Positions 1 through 8,730 of a stretch of DNA of 64,000 bases are shown piece after piece. Location of the stretch: the NCBI RefSeq assembly GCF_013782625.1, contig NZ_CP056199.1, forward strand, positions 2,312,588 to 2,376,587, written 5' to 3'. A program made the position numbers and the translations under genes. How positions within the stretch are numbered: position 1 is the first letter of the stretch; every line of letters begins with the position of its first letter. The stretch comes from Enterobacter sp. RHBSTW-00994. GTDB taxonomy: Bacteria > Pseudomonadota > Gammaproteobacteria > Enterobacterales > Enterobacteriaceae. Under the pieces are notes generated by a model that did no database searches, had not been told where the DNA came from, and saw only the letters and a list, made by a program, of their open reading frames with translations.

Positions 1-1
1 G

Positions 2-682
2 ACGGCGCTAAACCCCACACGCCGGATCGGTAAACAGATGGTGGAGGTAATTCGTCAGCACCAGCCACTGACCCGGCGGGACGCACAGCAAAAAGCCATT
101 TCGTTGTTGGAAGAGATGCAAATTCCGGATGCCCGGGAGGTGATGGAGCGCTACCCCTTCGAGCTTTCGGGGGGAATGCGCCAGCGAGTGATGATCGCCC
201 TGGCGTTCTCCTGCGAGCCGGAGCTGATTATTGCCGATGAACCGACCACCGCACTGGACGTCACCGTCCAGTTGCAGGTTCTGCGTTTGCTTAAACACAA
301 AGCGCGCGCCAGCGGAACCTCCGTGTTGTTTATCAGTCATGATATGGCGGTGGTGTCGCAACTGTGCGACCGCATGTATGTGATGTACGCGGGCAGCGTG
401 ATAGAAAGTGGAACAACGCAAACGCTCATCCACCATCCCGTGCATCCCTATTCGATTGGTCTGCTGCAGTGTGCGCCTGAAAACGGTGAACCGCGCGAGA
501 TGTTACCGGCTATTCCGGGGACAGTTCCCAATCTCACCCACCTGCCCCGGGGTTGTGCCTTCCGTGAGCGTTGTTTCGCGGCCAGCGCGCAATGTGACGA
601 AACGCCCCGCTTAACAGCCCACGGCGCAGCAGGACAACAGGCCGCGTGCTGGTATCCGCAACTGGAGGATCGTCATGTCTGA
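2..682 (+). CDS. ddpD: Dipeptide ABC transporter ATP-binding protein, DdpD-like (5' end outside window)
   Basis: C-terminal 226 residues of an oligo/dipeptide-importer ATPase. The reading frame is open from base 2 and its start and Walker A lie upstream of the window. Visible are the ABC signature LSGGMRQRV, Walker [15 protein letters not shown], the H-loop ISHD, and the C-terminal Cys-rich segment ([10 protein letters not shown]) typical of DppD/OppD-type subunits that bind an Fe-S cluster. It overlaps the next ATPase gene by 8 bases, so both are in one operon and would form the heterodimeric ATPase of the transporter. DdpD is chosen because the next gene is clearly DdpF-like and because ddpF lies near sra/maeA in E. 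coli. The substrate (D-Ala-D-Ala or other dipeptide) is inferred from the family only. Confidence 0.85.
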   Translation, partial: TALNPTRRIGKQMVEVIRQHQPLTRRDAQQKAISLLEEMQIPDAREVMERYPFELSGGMRQRVMIALAFSCEPELIIADEPTTALDVTVQLQVLRLLKHKARASGTSVLFISHDMAVVSQLCDRMYVMYAGSVIESGTTQTLIHHPVHPYSIGLLQCAPENGEPREMLPAIPGTVPNLTHLPRGCAFRERCFAASAQCDETPRLTAHGAAGQQAACWYPQLEDRHV

Positions 683-1604
683 TATTCTGCTCGAACTGGA
701 CAGCGTGCATGTGAACTTTCCTGCCCGCAAAAACTGGTTAGGTCGTGTGACGGAGCAGGTTCACGCCCTTAACGGGATGGATCTGCATATCCACCGGGGT
801 GAGACGCTGGGGATTGTCGGGGAGTCAGGTTGCGGAAAAAGCACTCTGGCACAGCTATTAATGGGGATGCTAAAGCCCAGTACCGGAAGCTGTCATCACG
901 CTCACGGCACAGAGGGCATGCAGATGGTGTTTCAGGACCCGCTTTCATCACTCGATCCCCGCCTCCCGGTCTGGCGCATTATTACGGAACCGGTCTGGAT
1001 CCAGAAACGCAGCCGGGAACATGAACGTCGCCAACTGGCCGAAACCCTGGCCTTACAGGTTGGGATCCGCCCCGAATACCTTGATCGGCTTCCCCATGCC
1101 TTTTCAGGCGGTCAACGTCAGCGTATTGCTATCGCCCGGGCATTATCGTCCAATCCGGATATTATCGTGCTGGATGAGCCCACCAGCGCGCTCGATATCT
1201 CAGTACAGGCGCAAATCCTCAATCTGCTGGTGACGCTCCAGCAGCAACGTAATCTCACCTATGTGCTGATTTCCCATAACGTCTCAGTGGTCAGACACAT
1301 GAGCGACCGCGTGGCGGTGATGTATCTCGGGCAAATCGTTGAACTGGGCCGCGCCCAACAGGTGCTGGGCCAACCCCGGCATCCGTACACGCGCTTGCTT
1401 CTCGACTCTGTTCCTAAAACCGGCGAGCCGCTGGACGATGGTCTTGCCCTGCGCAAAACAGAGCTGCCGGGTAATCGCCACCTGCCTGCCGGATGTTACT
1501 TTCGCGAGCGTTGCCCGTTAGCCGATTCCGGGTGCGGGAAACCGCAGTCGTTGCAACAAACGGCTGACAACCGGGTGGTGCGTTGCTGGCGGGAGGTGGA
1601 TTGA
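675..1604 (+). CDS. ddpF: Dipeptide ABC transporter ATP-binding protein, DdpF-like
   Basis: Complete 309-residue ATPase. It has Walker A GESGCGKST (about 50-58), a Q-loop in QDPLSSLDPR, signature FSGGQRQRIAIARAL, Walker B IIVLDEPTSALD, an H-loop SHN, and the C-terminal PAGCYFRERC cysteine motif. The N-terminus INFPARKNWLG-like and overall length match E. coli DdpF (308 residues), which energises uptake of D-Ala-D-Ala peptides in stationary phase. The start overlaps the end of ddpD by 8 bases. Its stop TGA shares one base with the ATG of the next gene (TGATG), so alginate lyase translation is coupled to it. In E. coli ddpF is the last ddp gene, so the extra downstream gene is an oddity of this operon. 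Confidence 0.9.
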   Translation: MSDILLELDSVHVNFPARKNWLGRVTEQVHALNGMDLHIHRGETLGIVGESGCGKSTLAQLLMGMLKPSTGSCHHAHGTEGMQMVFQDPLSSLDPRLPVWRIITEPVWIQKRSREHERRQLAETLALQVGIRPEYLDRLPHAFSGGQRQRIAIARALSSNPDIIVLDEPTSALDISVQAQILNLLVTLQQQRNLTYVLISHNVSVVRHMSDRVAVMYLGQIVELGRAQQVLGQPRHPYTRLLLDSVPKTGEPLDDGLALRKTELPGNRHLPAGCYFRERCPLADSGCGKPQSLQQTADNRVVRCWREVD

Positions 1605-2590
1605 TGCGTCGGGCGATCTGCCTTCTCCTGTTCCCGATAAGCGGGCTTGCCAGCCCGCTCGTCCCGCCGCCCGGATTTACCCGTGAGCTGCCACAGACGG
1701 TCAAAGGCAAATGTGTCACTCTACCCGCTCCTTTTACCGGTACGTTGCAGTTTCGCAGTAAATATGAAGGGTCAGGCCCGGCGCGTGCCACGCTCAATCC
1801 GCAGGCAGAAGCGGCATACCAGAGTGCGACGAAACCCATTGCCGATTTTGAACGTGGGATCATGACGATGGTCTGGCGCTATAAACAAAGCGGCGATCCG
1901 CGAACGCTGGCGTGTATTCTCGCAGGCTACTCCACCTGGGCCAATGCCGGCGCACTCCAGTCGACAGACACCAACCACACCGGGCGATCCATGCGCAAGT
2001 GGGCGCTGGCAACGCTTGCGACGGGCTGGCTTGAACTGAAATTTTTACCCGGACATCCCCTGGCAAACCATCACGCGTCGGCCGAAACAGAGCGCTGGCT
2101 CGGCCTGCTGGCTGACCAGGTCGTGACCGACTGGGATGGGCTTCCGCTGTCGAAAACCAATAATCACAGTTACTGGGCCGCATGGTCAGTGATGGCTACA
2201 AGTGCGGCGCTCAACCGTCGGGATTTATTCGACTGGTCCCTTAAAGAGTACCGTATTGCCGCCAGCCAGATTGATCCTGATGGATCGTTACCTAACGAGA
2301 AAAAACGGGGTTCCAGAGCGCTGGCATACCACCACTATGCGCTCGAGCCGCTGGTGATGATGGCCAGTTTTGCCCACGCGAACCGGGTTGACTTGATGCA
2401 AGAAAACGAGGGGGCGCTGGCGCGACTGGCGGGTTATGTCCTGAAACGGGATACGGCGGATGCCGAATGGCTGGAGCCGTATTGTTCGCTGACGCAGTGC
2501 GCTCGCCCCACCCTGGCGCGGCGAGATGCGCACCGGCCACTGAAAAATCGCCGTCTCGGCGGCGATTTAACGGTGTTGTATGGGCCTTAA
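1604..2590 (+). CDS. algL: Periplasmic alginate lyase (AlgL family, polysaccharide lyase 5)
   Basis: 328 residues from the ATG at 1604, preceded by GGGAGGTGG and overlapping the ddpF stop. A signal peptide ([17 protein letters not shown]) targets it to the periplasm. PL5 hallmarks are present: SKYEGSG near 52-58, [16 protein letters not shown], the catalytic NNHSYW at about 186-191 (His188), [13 protein letters not shown], and the C-terminal [14 protein letters not shown], so the protein looks full length and intact. The family beta-eliminates poly-mannuronate. No alginate biosynthesis genes are visible, so a catabolic or biofilm-degrading role is inferred. It ends convergent with, and overlapping by a few bases, the SDR gene on the other strand. 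Confidence 0.9.
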   Translation: MRRAICLLLFPISGLASPLVPPPGFTRELPQTVKGKCVTLPAPFTGTLQFRSKYEGSGPARATLNPQAEAAYQSATKPIADFERGIMTMVWRYKQSGDPRTLACILAGYSTWANAGALQSTDTNHTGRSMRKWALATLATGWLELKFLPGHPLANHHASAETERWLGLLADQVVTDWDGLPLSKTNNHSYWAAWSVMATSAALNRRDLFDWSLKEYRIAASQIDPDGSLPNEKKRGSRALAYHHYALEPLVMMASFAHANRVDLMQENEGALARLAGYVLKRDTADAEWLEPYCSLTQCARPTLARRDAHRPLKNRRLGGDLTVLYGP

Positions 2591-3336
2591 ATTTGCGCCA
2601 TACCGCCATCCACAAACAGCTCGGTGGCATTAATAAAGCTGGCGGCATCAGACGCCAGAAACGCCACTGCTTTACCCACCTCTTCAGGCTTGCCGAGGCG
2701 GCCAAGAGGAACCTGCGCAGCAAGCGCATCGAACAATCCCTGACGATCCTCCAGGGCAACCAAATCGCCCAACCCCGGTGTTTTAATCGGCCCAGGGCTG
2801 ACGACGTTTACCCGAATGCCCCGCCCCTGAAGATCCAGTGCCCACGAACGCGCAAAGTTCCTGACGGCAGCCTTACTCGCGCTGTAAACGCTAAAGCTTG
2901 CTGTTCCCTTAATCGAAACGGTGGAACCCGTAAGGATAATGGACGCCCCGGCCGCCAGAAGCGGCAGTGCTTTTTGCACAGTAAACAGCACACCGCGAAC
3001 GTTAGTACCAAAAATCCGGTCAAACTGTTCTTCCGTGATCGCGCCGAGTGGCAGCATATCGCCCCCGCCAGCATTAGCGAACAGAATATCCAGCCGTCCT
3101 GTCTCTTTTGCGATCTGCGCGTATACCTGATCAAGATCTGACAGTTTTGAAGCATCCGCACGAATACCGGTCGCGGCAGACCCGATAGATTTGACGGCCG
3201 CATCCAGTTCCTCCTGACGACGCCCTGTGATGTAAACCTGTGCGCCCTGAGCCGCCAGCTCCTGAGCCGTCGCCAGACCAATGCCCGTACTGCCACCTGT
3301 AACCAGTGCGATTTTTCCTGAGAGAGATGCGTTCAT
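2587..3336 (-). CDS. SDR-family NAD(P)-dependent oxidoreductase
   Basis: Classical short-chain dehydrogenase of about 249 residues. It has the Rossmann motif TGGSTGIG near the N-terminus, NAG(G) in [10 protein letters not shown], the catalytic Ser in [11 protein letters not shown], the YSASK active site (Tyr-x-x-x-Lys), and the PGPIKTPG segment after the active site. The C-terminus ([10 protein letters not shown]) is typical of FabG-like reductases. The ATG at 3336 has AGAAGGTG at good spacing; a GTG nine bases upstream is possible. It is divergent from a LysR regulator at 3505, which probably controls it. The substrate cannot be told from sequence. Confidence 0.88.
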   Translation of the reverse strand: MNASLSGKIALVTGGSTGIGLATAQELAAQGAQVYITGRRQEELDAAVKSIGSAATGIRADASKLSDLDQVYAQIAKETGRLDILFANAGGGDMLPLGAITEEQFDRIFGTNVRGVLFTVQKALPLLAAGASIILTGSTVSIKGTASFSVYSASKAAVRNFARSWALDLQGRGIRVNVVSPGPIKTPGLGDLVALEDRQGLFDALAAQVPLGRLGKPEEVGKAVAFLASDAASFINATELFVDGGMAQI

Positions 3337-3504
3337 GTTGTTCACCTTCTGTTAGGTAGATTGTGATGCCAGCAAAAGCATTTGAAGGGGCTTTCGCTTG
3401 CGTTGAACTTACTGTAGCGTTGGTCTGATTAATGAAAAATAGGCAAAAATGAAAATGACTATTCACACAGGGGAATAATCATTTCACTGAATCAGGAGCA
3501 CAAG

Positions 3505-4419
3505 GTGGATCAGTTAATGGCAATGCGCGCGTTTGCCCGCGTCGTTGAAAGTGGCAGTTTTACCCGCGCGGCAGATTCGCTGAATATGCCGAATGCGACG
3601 CTCAGCAAGCTGGTTAAATCCCTCGAACAGCATCTCGGTGTTCGCCTCCTGCAGCGCACGACGCGGCGCGTGATGCCAACGCCTGAAGGACTGGAGTATT
3701 ACGAGAAAGCCTCACGCGTGCTCATTGATATTGAAGACATTGATACCTCTTTTTCTGTCTCACAAACCACGCCCGGAGGGCGTTTGCGCATTGACGTTGG
3801 TGGCTCAACGGCGCGGGATGTGCTGATCCCTGCGCTGCCAGATTTCATTCGCCGTTATCCCGATATCAGGATTGATTTAGGCGTCGCTGACCGTCCGGTT
3901 GACTTGATCAGCGGCAATGTGGATTGCGTGATCCGTGGCGGCCCGATGGATGATTCATCTCTTATCGCCCGCCATATCGGGAATGCGGTGCTTATCACCT
4001 GCGCAACCCCGACATACCTGAAAACCTACGGCATACCTGCTTATCCTGAAGAACTGAAGAACGGGCACAAACTCATCAGTTATCTCTCACCGGTGACGGG
4101 CCGGGCCTTTCCGTTTCGTTTTACGCGCAACGGCGAAGTGCAAGAGATCAAGGCTGAGCACCATTTCGGGGTAAATGAGAGTAATGCCCACCTCGCGGCC
4201 GCCGTTGCGGGGCTGGGTATCGTGCAGACGTTTAGCTACTCGACGGGGGCATTACTGAAAGAGGGAGCCCTGGTGGAGATTTTGCAGAAATGGCGTCCCG
4301 CCGTTTACCCTTTTCATGTTGTTTACCCGCAAAACCGGCATGTCACGCACCGTCTGAGAGTATTCATTGACTGGCTTTCAGAGGTATTTCCTGAGGCCAT
4401 TAAGGGGAATGCGCCTTAA
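3505..4419 (+). CDS. LysR-family transcriptional regulator
   Basis: 304-residue LysR regulator starting with GTG, preceded by CAGGAG at a suitable distance. The N-terminal winged helix-turn-helix covers about residues 1-60 (FTRAADSLNMPNATLSKLV, then LGVRLLQRTTRR). A periplasmic-binding-like effector domain follows (LRIDVGGSTARDVLIPALPDFIRRYPDIRIDLGV). It belongs to the large subgroup that controls neighbouring oxidoreductases. The 168-base gap to the SDR gene on the opposite strand is the likely target promoter. Its last 4 bases overlap the end of the convergent LysR gene at 4416. Confidence 0.88.
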   Translation: MDQLMAMRAFARVVESGSFTRAADSLNMPNATLSKLVKSLEQHLGVRLLQRTTRRVMPTPEGLEYYEKASRVLIDIEDIDTSFSVSQTTPGGRLRIDVGGSTARDVLIPALPDFIRRYPDIRIDLGVADRPVDLISGNVDCVIRGGPMDDSSLIARHIGNAVLITCATPTYLKTYGIPAYPEELKNGHKLISYLSPVTGRAFPFRFTRNGEVQEIKAEHHFGVNESNAHLAAAVAGLGIVQTFSYSTGALLKEGALVEILQKWRPAVYPFHVVYPQNRHVTHRLRVFIDWLSEVFPEAIKGNAP

Positions 4420-5285
4420 ACAGGCCCGGTCAGCACCACATCCTTAATGTGTTGTGCCGCTGGGGTTAACGTCCTGCGTTTTCCCCAGACCAGATACAGC
4501 TCGTTTACCGGAGGGTGCGCCTGAGGGGCAATCAAGTGCCCTTCCGCCAGCTCAGTATGACAATGATAATCTGGTAGCACCGTCCAGCCGTGGGCATTAA
4601 GCGCAAGCGTTTTAAGAATTCGCATATCAGGTACAGTGAGCGCCGCTTTTAAATCCGGTGCGGTGTTGAAAAGTGATAGCCAGAGCGCGCGCACCAGGGG
4701 TAAATCTTCATCGAAAGCCAGCAGCGGTGTGCGGCTTAATGTCTCCTGGGTGAGCGTCTCCAGATGCCTCATCAATGAAGGGGCATAGACCAGCAGCAAT
4801 TTTTCGCTCAGTAAACGGGCATAGTGATAGCGGTGGGGGTCGGGAACGGAAGCCGTCACCGCAAGATCAACGGCTTCGTTATCCAGCAGGTCATAAATTC
4901 GGCGTTTCTCCCCTGTATGGAATCGCAGGCTGAAGCCATCCTGAATGAGCGGAGCAAGCCGTGGCGCCAGGCAGTAGTGAATAAAATCCGAAGGACCGAC
5001 AATATGTACCGTTCCACCATTGACACCTCCCGGACGCAGCGTTGCCAGCTTCATTTCCAGACCATCGATATGCGGGGCAATCGAACGGGCAAGCTCATCT
5101 GCCGCTTCCGTCGCTGCAACCCCCCGCGCCTGCCGAACAAACAGAGGCTTGCCGGTCAGTGCTTCCAGTGACTGAATGTGCTGGGACGCCGCAGGCTGAG
5201 TCATGCCCAGACGTACCGCTGCCTTAGACATTGAACGCAGGCGGTACACTTCAAGAAACGTTCTTAAATGGGTCAGATGGCTCAT
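4416..5285 (-). CDS. LysR-family transcriptional regulator
   Basis: 289 residues. The HTH is at about 3-60 (MSKAAVRLGMTQPAASQHIQSLEALTGKPLFVRQARG), followed by an effector-binding domain. The ATG is preceded by GGGAGTAAGG. It lies 21 bases downstream of the MFS exporter on the same strand, so the two are probably cotranscribed and the regulator may control the exporter. The C-terminus overlaps the convergent LysR gene by 4 bases. The inducer is unknown. Confidence 0.86.
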   Translation of the reverse strand: MSHLTHLRTFLEVYRLRSMSKAAVRLGMTQPAASQHIQSLEALTGKPLFVRQARGVAATEAADELARSIAPHIDGLEMKLATLRPGGVNGGTVHIVGPSDFIHYCLAPRLAPLIQDGFSLRFHTGEKRRIYDLLDNEAVDLAVTASVPDPHRYHYARLLSEKLLLVYAPSLMRHLETLTQETLSRTPLLAFDEDLPLVRALWLSLFNTAPDLKAALTVPDMRILKTLALNAHGWTVLPDYHCHTELAEGHLIAPQAHPPVNELYLVWGKRRTLTPAAQHIKDVVLTGPV

Positions 5286-5306
5286 CCCTTACTCCCGATG
5301 CTCTGT

Positions 5307-6491
5307 TCAGTTTGTCTGTACCGTGGTCTGGCGTTTTGTGCGGGTCTGCACGAACAGCAGTATAAGCCCCAGAATCGACAGTACAGCCCCCGCCAGCCCC
5401 GTATAGATTAAGCCTGCGTGGACGATAGTCAGGCTGCCGCTCACCGATCCTAATGCGATCCCGGAGTTGAACCCGGCAATATTCAGCCCCGCAGCGATAC
5501 CCTGTGCATGGGGCGCTTTATCATGCGCCACATGAATTAATCGTGCCTGCAACGCAGGAACGGCGGCAAAGGTGAACATTCCCAGTAACGCGACCAATAC
5601 GCCCATCATCAGCGGGTGACGGACAAAGATCCACATACCCAGGGTGACAACAATAATTCCGCCGATAAGCAGCACGCTGGCACGGTTTACCCCGAGTACG
5701 TCCGTCAGTTTTCCGCCCAGAACATTACCCACTGCCGCCGCAATCCCGTAGATAAACATGAAGATACCCACGCTTGCAACACTCAGGCCGGTGAGGGACG
5801 TGAGCAGAGGTGCAATGTACGTGTACGCGGTAAACGAACCGGCATAGGAGAGTACTGTCACCAGTGCAGCCCCCAGCAAAACAGGATTAAGCAAAGCCGA
5901 CAGACTGCCTTTAACCGTCACGCTGGTGTTACCAGGAAGCGGATCTTTCATTCCTGGGATCAGCCCGATTACGCCCAACAGACCAAACACACCAAACACA
6001 CCAATCAATGCCATCATTGGTCGCCAGTTCATCAGCCCGCCAAGCCAGGTTCCCGCCGGGACACCAAACGCCATCGCCAGGGTGAATCCACCGAAAACCA
6101 CCGCCACCGCTCGCCCTGCTTTACCGGGACCGGCAAGGGCTGCGGCTGTACTGGAGGCAACCGCCAGGAATAAACCGTGCCCCAGACCGGCGACGAAACG
6201 GGCAACGATCATCAACTCAAGAGACGGTGCTAGTGCGGCCAGCACGCTACCGACGCTAAAGATAATCATGGTCAGGATCATAACCCGCTTGCGGGCCCAT
6301 CCCGCGGTCAGTGCGGTAAGGACCGGAGCTGAAAATGTCGCCCCGAGCGCATACGCCGTGACGGTAGCCCCGACATGCTCCACGCTAAGGTGCAGATCGC
6401 GAGCAATCACATCGGTCAGTCCAATAGGAATAAATTCAGCCAGGCCTAACGCAAAGGCGCTGATGGTAAAGATATAGATAACAAAAGGCAT
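5307..6491 (-). CDS. MFS transporter, DHA1 (drug:H+ antiporter, 12-TM) family
   Basis: 394 residues with about 12 hydrophobic segments. The opening FALGLAEFIPIGLTDVIARDL and the GWARKRVM loop between TM2 and TM3 are typical of the AraJ/YdhP-like DHA1 exporters. RFVAGLGHGLFLAVASS and the FGVPAGTWLG motif of TM5 are also present. It would act in the inner membrane as a proton-driven exporter of sugars, purines or drugs; the exact substrate is unknown. A LysR gene follows 21 bases downstream on the same strand. Confidence 0.87.
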   Translation of the reverse strand: MPFVIYIFTISAFALGLAEFIPIGLTDVIARDLHLSVEHVGATVTAYALGATFSAPVLTALTAGWARKRVMILTMIIFSVGSVLAALAPSLELMIVARFVAGLGHGLFLAVASSTAAALAGPGKAGRAVAVVFGGFTLAMAFGVPAGTWLGGLMNWRPMMALIGVFGVFGLLGVIGLIPGMKDPLPGNTSVTVKGSLSALLNPVLLGAALVTVLSYAGSFTAYTYIAPLLTSLTGLSVASVGIFMFIYGIAAAVGNVLGGKLTDVLGVNRASVLLIGGIIVVTLGMWIFVRHPLMMGVLVALLGMFTFAAVPALQARLIHVAHDKAPHAQGIAAGLNIAGFNSGIALGSVSGSLTIVHAGLIYTGLAGAVLSILGLILLFVQTRTKRQTTVQTN

Positions 6492-6590
6492 CTCACGCTA
6501 CTCAATAAGAATAAAAAGTAGCGCGAGTGTAGGAAGGTGAAGCCCAAAGGAAAAATGATGAAATCTTGGGCTGTCATAAATAATGTTATA

Positions 6591-7637
6591 TCAGGCGTTC
6601 AACGTGCTCATGTCGATCACAAAGCGGTATTTCACGTCACTTTTAAGCATGCGCTCAAAGGCCGCGTTGATCTCATCCATCCGGATCACCTCGACATCTG
6701 CAGTAATGCCTTTTTCACCGCAGAAATCGAGCATCTCCTGGGTTTCGGCGATGCCGCCAATGCAGGAGCCCGCAACCGATTTACGGCCAAGGATCAGCGG
6801 CAATGTGCTCACTGGCGGGTTGTCCCCCAGATAGCCAACAAAGACCAGCGTACCGTCCAGCGTCAGTGTCGACATATACGGATTAATATCGTGAACATAC
6901 GGTACGGTATCGATAATCAGGTTGAACTGATTAGCCACCGACTGCATCTGTTCGTCATCGGTGGAATAGACAATATGATCGGCCCCCAGACGGCGAGCAT
7001 CCGCCTCTTTGCCTGGCGAGCGGGTAAAGAGCGTCACCTCCGCGCCCAGTCCGTGAGCCAGCTTAATGGCCATATGACCAAGTCCGCCCAGACCAATCAC
7101 AGCCACTTTGCTGCCTTTGCCAATATTCCAGTGACGCAATGGCGACCAGGTGGTGATCCCGGCGCAGAGCAAAGGGGCGACACCTTTCAGATCGAGGGTT
7201 TGCGGAATATGCAGGACGAAGTCTTCACTGGCGACAATTGTCCGGGAATAACCGCCGTAAGTCCGCTGATGGTCAAAGCGATCATGGCCGTTATAGGTCT
7301 GGACATTGCCCTCTTCACAATACTGCTCCAGCCCCTGTTTGCAGGGCTCACATTCGCGGCACGAATCGACCATACAACCAATACCGGCCAGATCGCCGAC
7401 GCTCAGTTTTGTGACACTGTCACCAACGGATTTCACGCGACCAATAATTTCATGACCCGGAACAACAGGATATTCACTGAATCCCCAGTCATTACGCGCC
7501 TGATGCAAATCGGAATGGCAGACGCCGCAATACAGGATTTCGATCACCACATCGTCGGGGCGGGGTTCGCGACGTTCAAAGGTGAACGGTGCGAGCGGCG
7601 CGGTGGGAGTTTTTGCTGCATAGCCCAGAACTTTCAT
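6591..7637 (-). CDS. Zinc-dependent alcohol dehydrogenase / aldehyde reductase, YahK-like (CAD family)
   Basis: 348 residues. The medium-chain dehydrogenase hallmarks are the catalytic zinc site GVCHSDLH and GHEIIG, a structural zinc loop with four Cys (DSCRECEPCKQGLEQYC), and the dinucleotide fold GLGGLGHMAIKLAHGLGA. APLLCAGITTWSPLRHW and the C-terminal SDVKYRFVID match E. coli YahK and cinnamyl-alcohol-dehydrogenase-type reductases, which reduce aldehydes with NADPH. The start is supported by GAGGTAAAG just upstream. It is transcribed alone between the MFS exporter region and a LysR gene on the same strand. Confidence 0.88.
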   Translation of the reverse strand: MKVLGYAAKTPTAPLAPFTFERREPRPDDVVIEILYCGVCHSDLHQARNDWGFSEYPVVPGHEIIGRVKSVGDSVTKLSVGDLAGIGCMVDSCRECEPCKQGLEQYCEEGNVQTYNGHDRFDHQRTYGGYSRTIVASEDFVLHIPQTLDLKGVAPLLCAGITTWSPLRHWNIGKGSKVAVIGLGGLGHMAIKLAHGLGAEVTLFTRSPGKEADARRLGADHIVYSTDDEQMQSVANQFNLIIDTVPYVHDINPYMSTLTLDGTLVFVGYLGDNPPVSTLPLILGRKSVAGSCIGGIAETQEMLDFCGEKGITADVEVIRMDEINAAFERMLKSDVKYRFVIDMSTLNA

Positions 7638-7748
7638 CTCTTTACCTCACTAGTGGTCTCGCGCAAAAGGAACCGTCCAAAGCTACTGTACCCCTGGCGC
7701 GCTGACTATGGATAAAAGTGGAATAGCGTAATGAGCGTAGCTCATGAA

Positions 7749-8624
7749 TTACCCCAGGCTACCGGCAATTTCATCAAGGAACAGGCGCAAGGCCGCGGGT
7801 TGATACTCTCTCGACTGATAAATGCCATAGATAGCAAGCGGTTTGGGTGTGAGCGATGACAACACGGGCACTAATGTCCCTTGTTCAAGTGCCGTTTGCG
7901 CCTCGCGTTCTGGCAGCATCGCAATACCGCAATGGCGAATAGCGGCCTCCATCAGCAGCGCGGAGATACTGGCGCTCAGGTTACCGCTAACGGCCACACT
8001 GACACCCTCGCCCTCCGGAGAGAGGAAATGCCACGACTGCCCGGCGAAAAAGCTGTAATGCAAACAGTTGTGCAGGGCTAAATCCTCAGGATGTTGAGGA
8101 ACCCCCTTCTGCGCGAGATACTCTGGCGACGCGCACAACACCGAGCGACACTCCCCCAGACGGCGTGCAATCATACCGGGTTCCGGGTTATCAGTGATGC
8201 GGATCGCCACATCAATGCGTTCCCCCACCAGGCTCACAGGATGGTTGTTCACATCCAGTTCTACCCGCAGTTGCGGATAGCGTAAGAGAATATCGGGAAG
8301 CACAGGAGCCACCATGTGCATCGCCGTGAAATGCGCGCAGGCCACACGCAATGTGCCGGATGGCCTGTCTTTCGCCGACTGATCTTCAATTTCCTGAGAT
8401 AACTGCGTCAGCGTGCGCGTTTTCTGTAGCACCTTTTCGCCTGCCGTTGTCAGCGTCAGCTTCCGCGTCGAGCGGTGTACCAGCCGTGTCCCGGCCCACT
8501 TTTCCATCTGCTCAAGATAACGGCTCACCATTGGCCGGGAAATCCCCAGCGCACGAGCCGCCGCACTCAAACTGCCCAGCTCACATATCCGGTTATAGAC
8601 CTGAGCGGCAATAACGCGATCCAT
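7749..8624 (-). CDS. LysR-family transcriptional regulator
   Basis: 291 residues from the ATG at 8624. The frame is open further upstream but that extension is not LysR-like. The HTH is LSAAARALGISRPMVSRYLEQMEKWAGTRLVHRSTRKL, followed by a standard effector domain ending in LFLDEIAGSLG. It is divergent from the secreted MBL-fold gene at 8731. The 106-base spacer holds a 22-bp inverted repeat (8651-8672) that is a good candidate for its operator. Confidence 0.87.
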   Translation of the reverse strand: MDRVIAAQVYNRICELGSLSAAARALGISRPMVSRYLEQMEKWAGTRLVHRSTRKLTLTTAGEKVLQKTRTLTQLSQEIEDQSAKDRPSGTLRVACAHFTAMHMVAPVLPDILLRYPQLRVELDVNNHPVSLVGERIDVAIRITDNPEPGMIARRLGECRSVLCASPEYLAQKGVPQHPEDLALHNCLHYSFFAGQSWHFLSPEGEGVSVAVSGNLSASISALLMEAAIRHCGIAMLPEREAQTALEQGTLVPVLSSLTPKPLAIYGIYQSREYQPAALRLFLDEIAGSLG

Positions 8625-8650
8625 TCCAGCACTCCATCTGATCGATTTAT

Positions 8651-8672
8651 GAAACAAAGCATGTCTTGTTTC
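8651..8672. promoter_or_regulatory. Inverted repeat, candidate LysR operator
   Basis: Arms GAAACAA and TTGTTTC (7 bp, perfect) are separated by 8 bases, in the spacer between the divergent LysR gene (ends its start at 8624) and the MBL-fold gene (starts 8731). Position and dyad form fit a LysR-type binding site; regulation is inferred. Confidence 0.45.
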
Positions 8673-8730
8673 AGGAATTCTGGCAAATGCAGAAATCCTT
8701 ACAATGGATGCTTTCCACCTGATAAGAGAA

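Noticed and set aside
2467-3141. Plus-strand ORF of 224 codons
   Set aside because: It overlaps the end of algL and the whole core of the SDR gene on the other strand, both with clear family motifs.
6537-7715. Long plus-strand ORF of 392 codons
   Set aside because: It is antisense to the yahK-like dehydrogenase (6591-7637), whose motifs are unambiguous. The long frame comes from codon bias on the opposite strand; the product has no recognisable domain.
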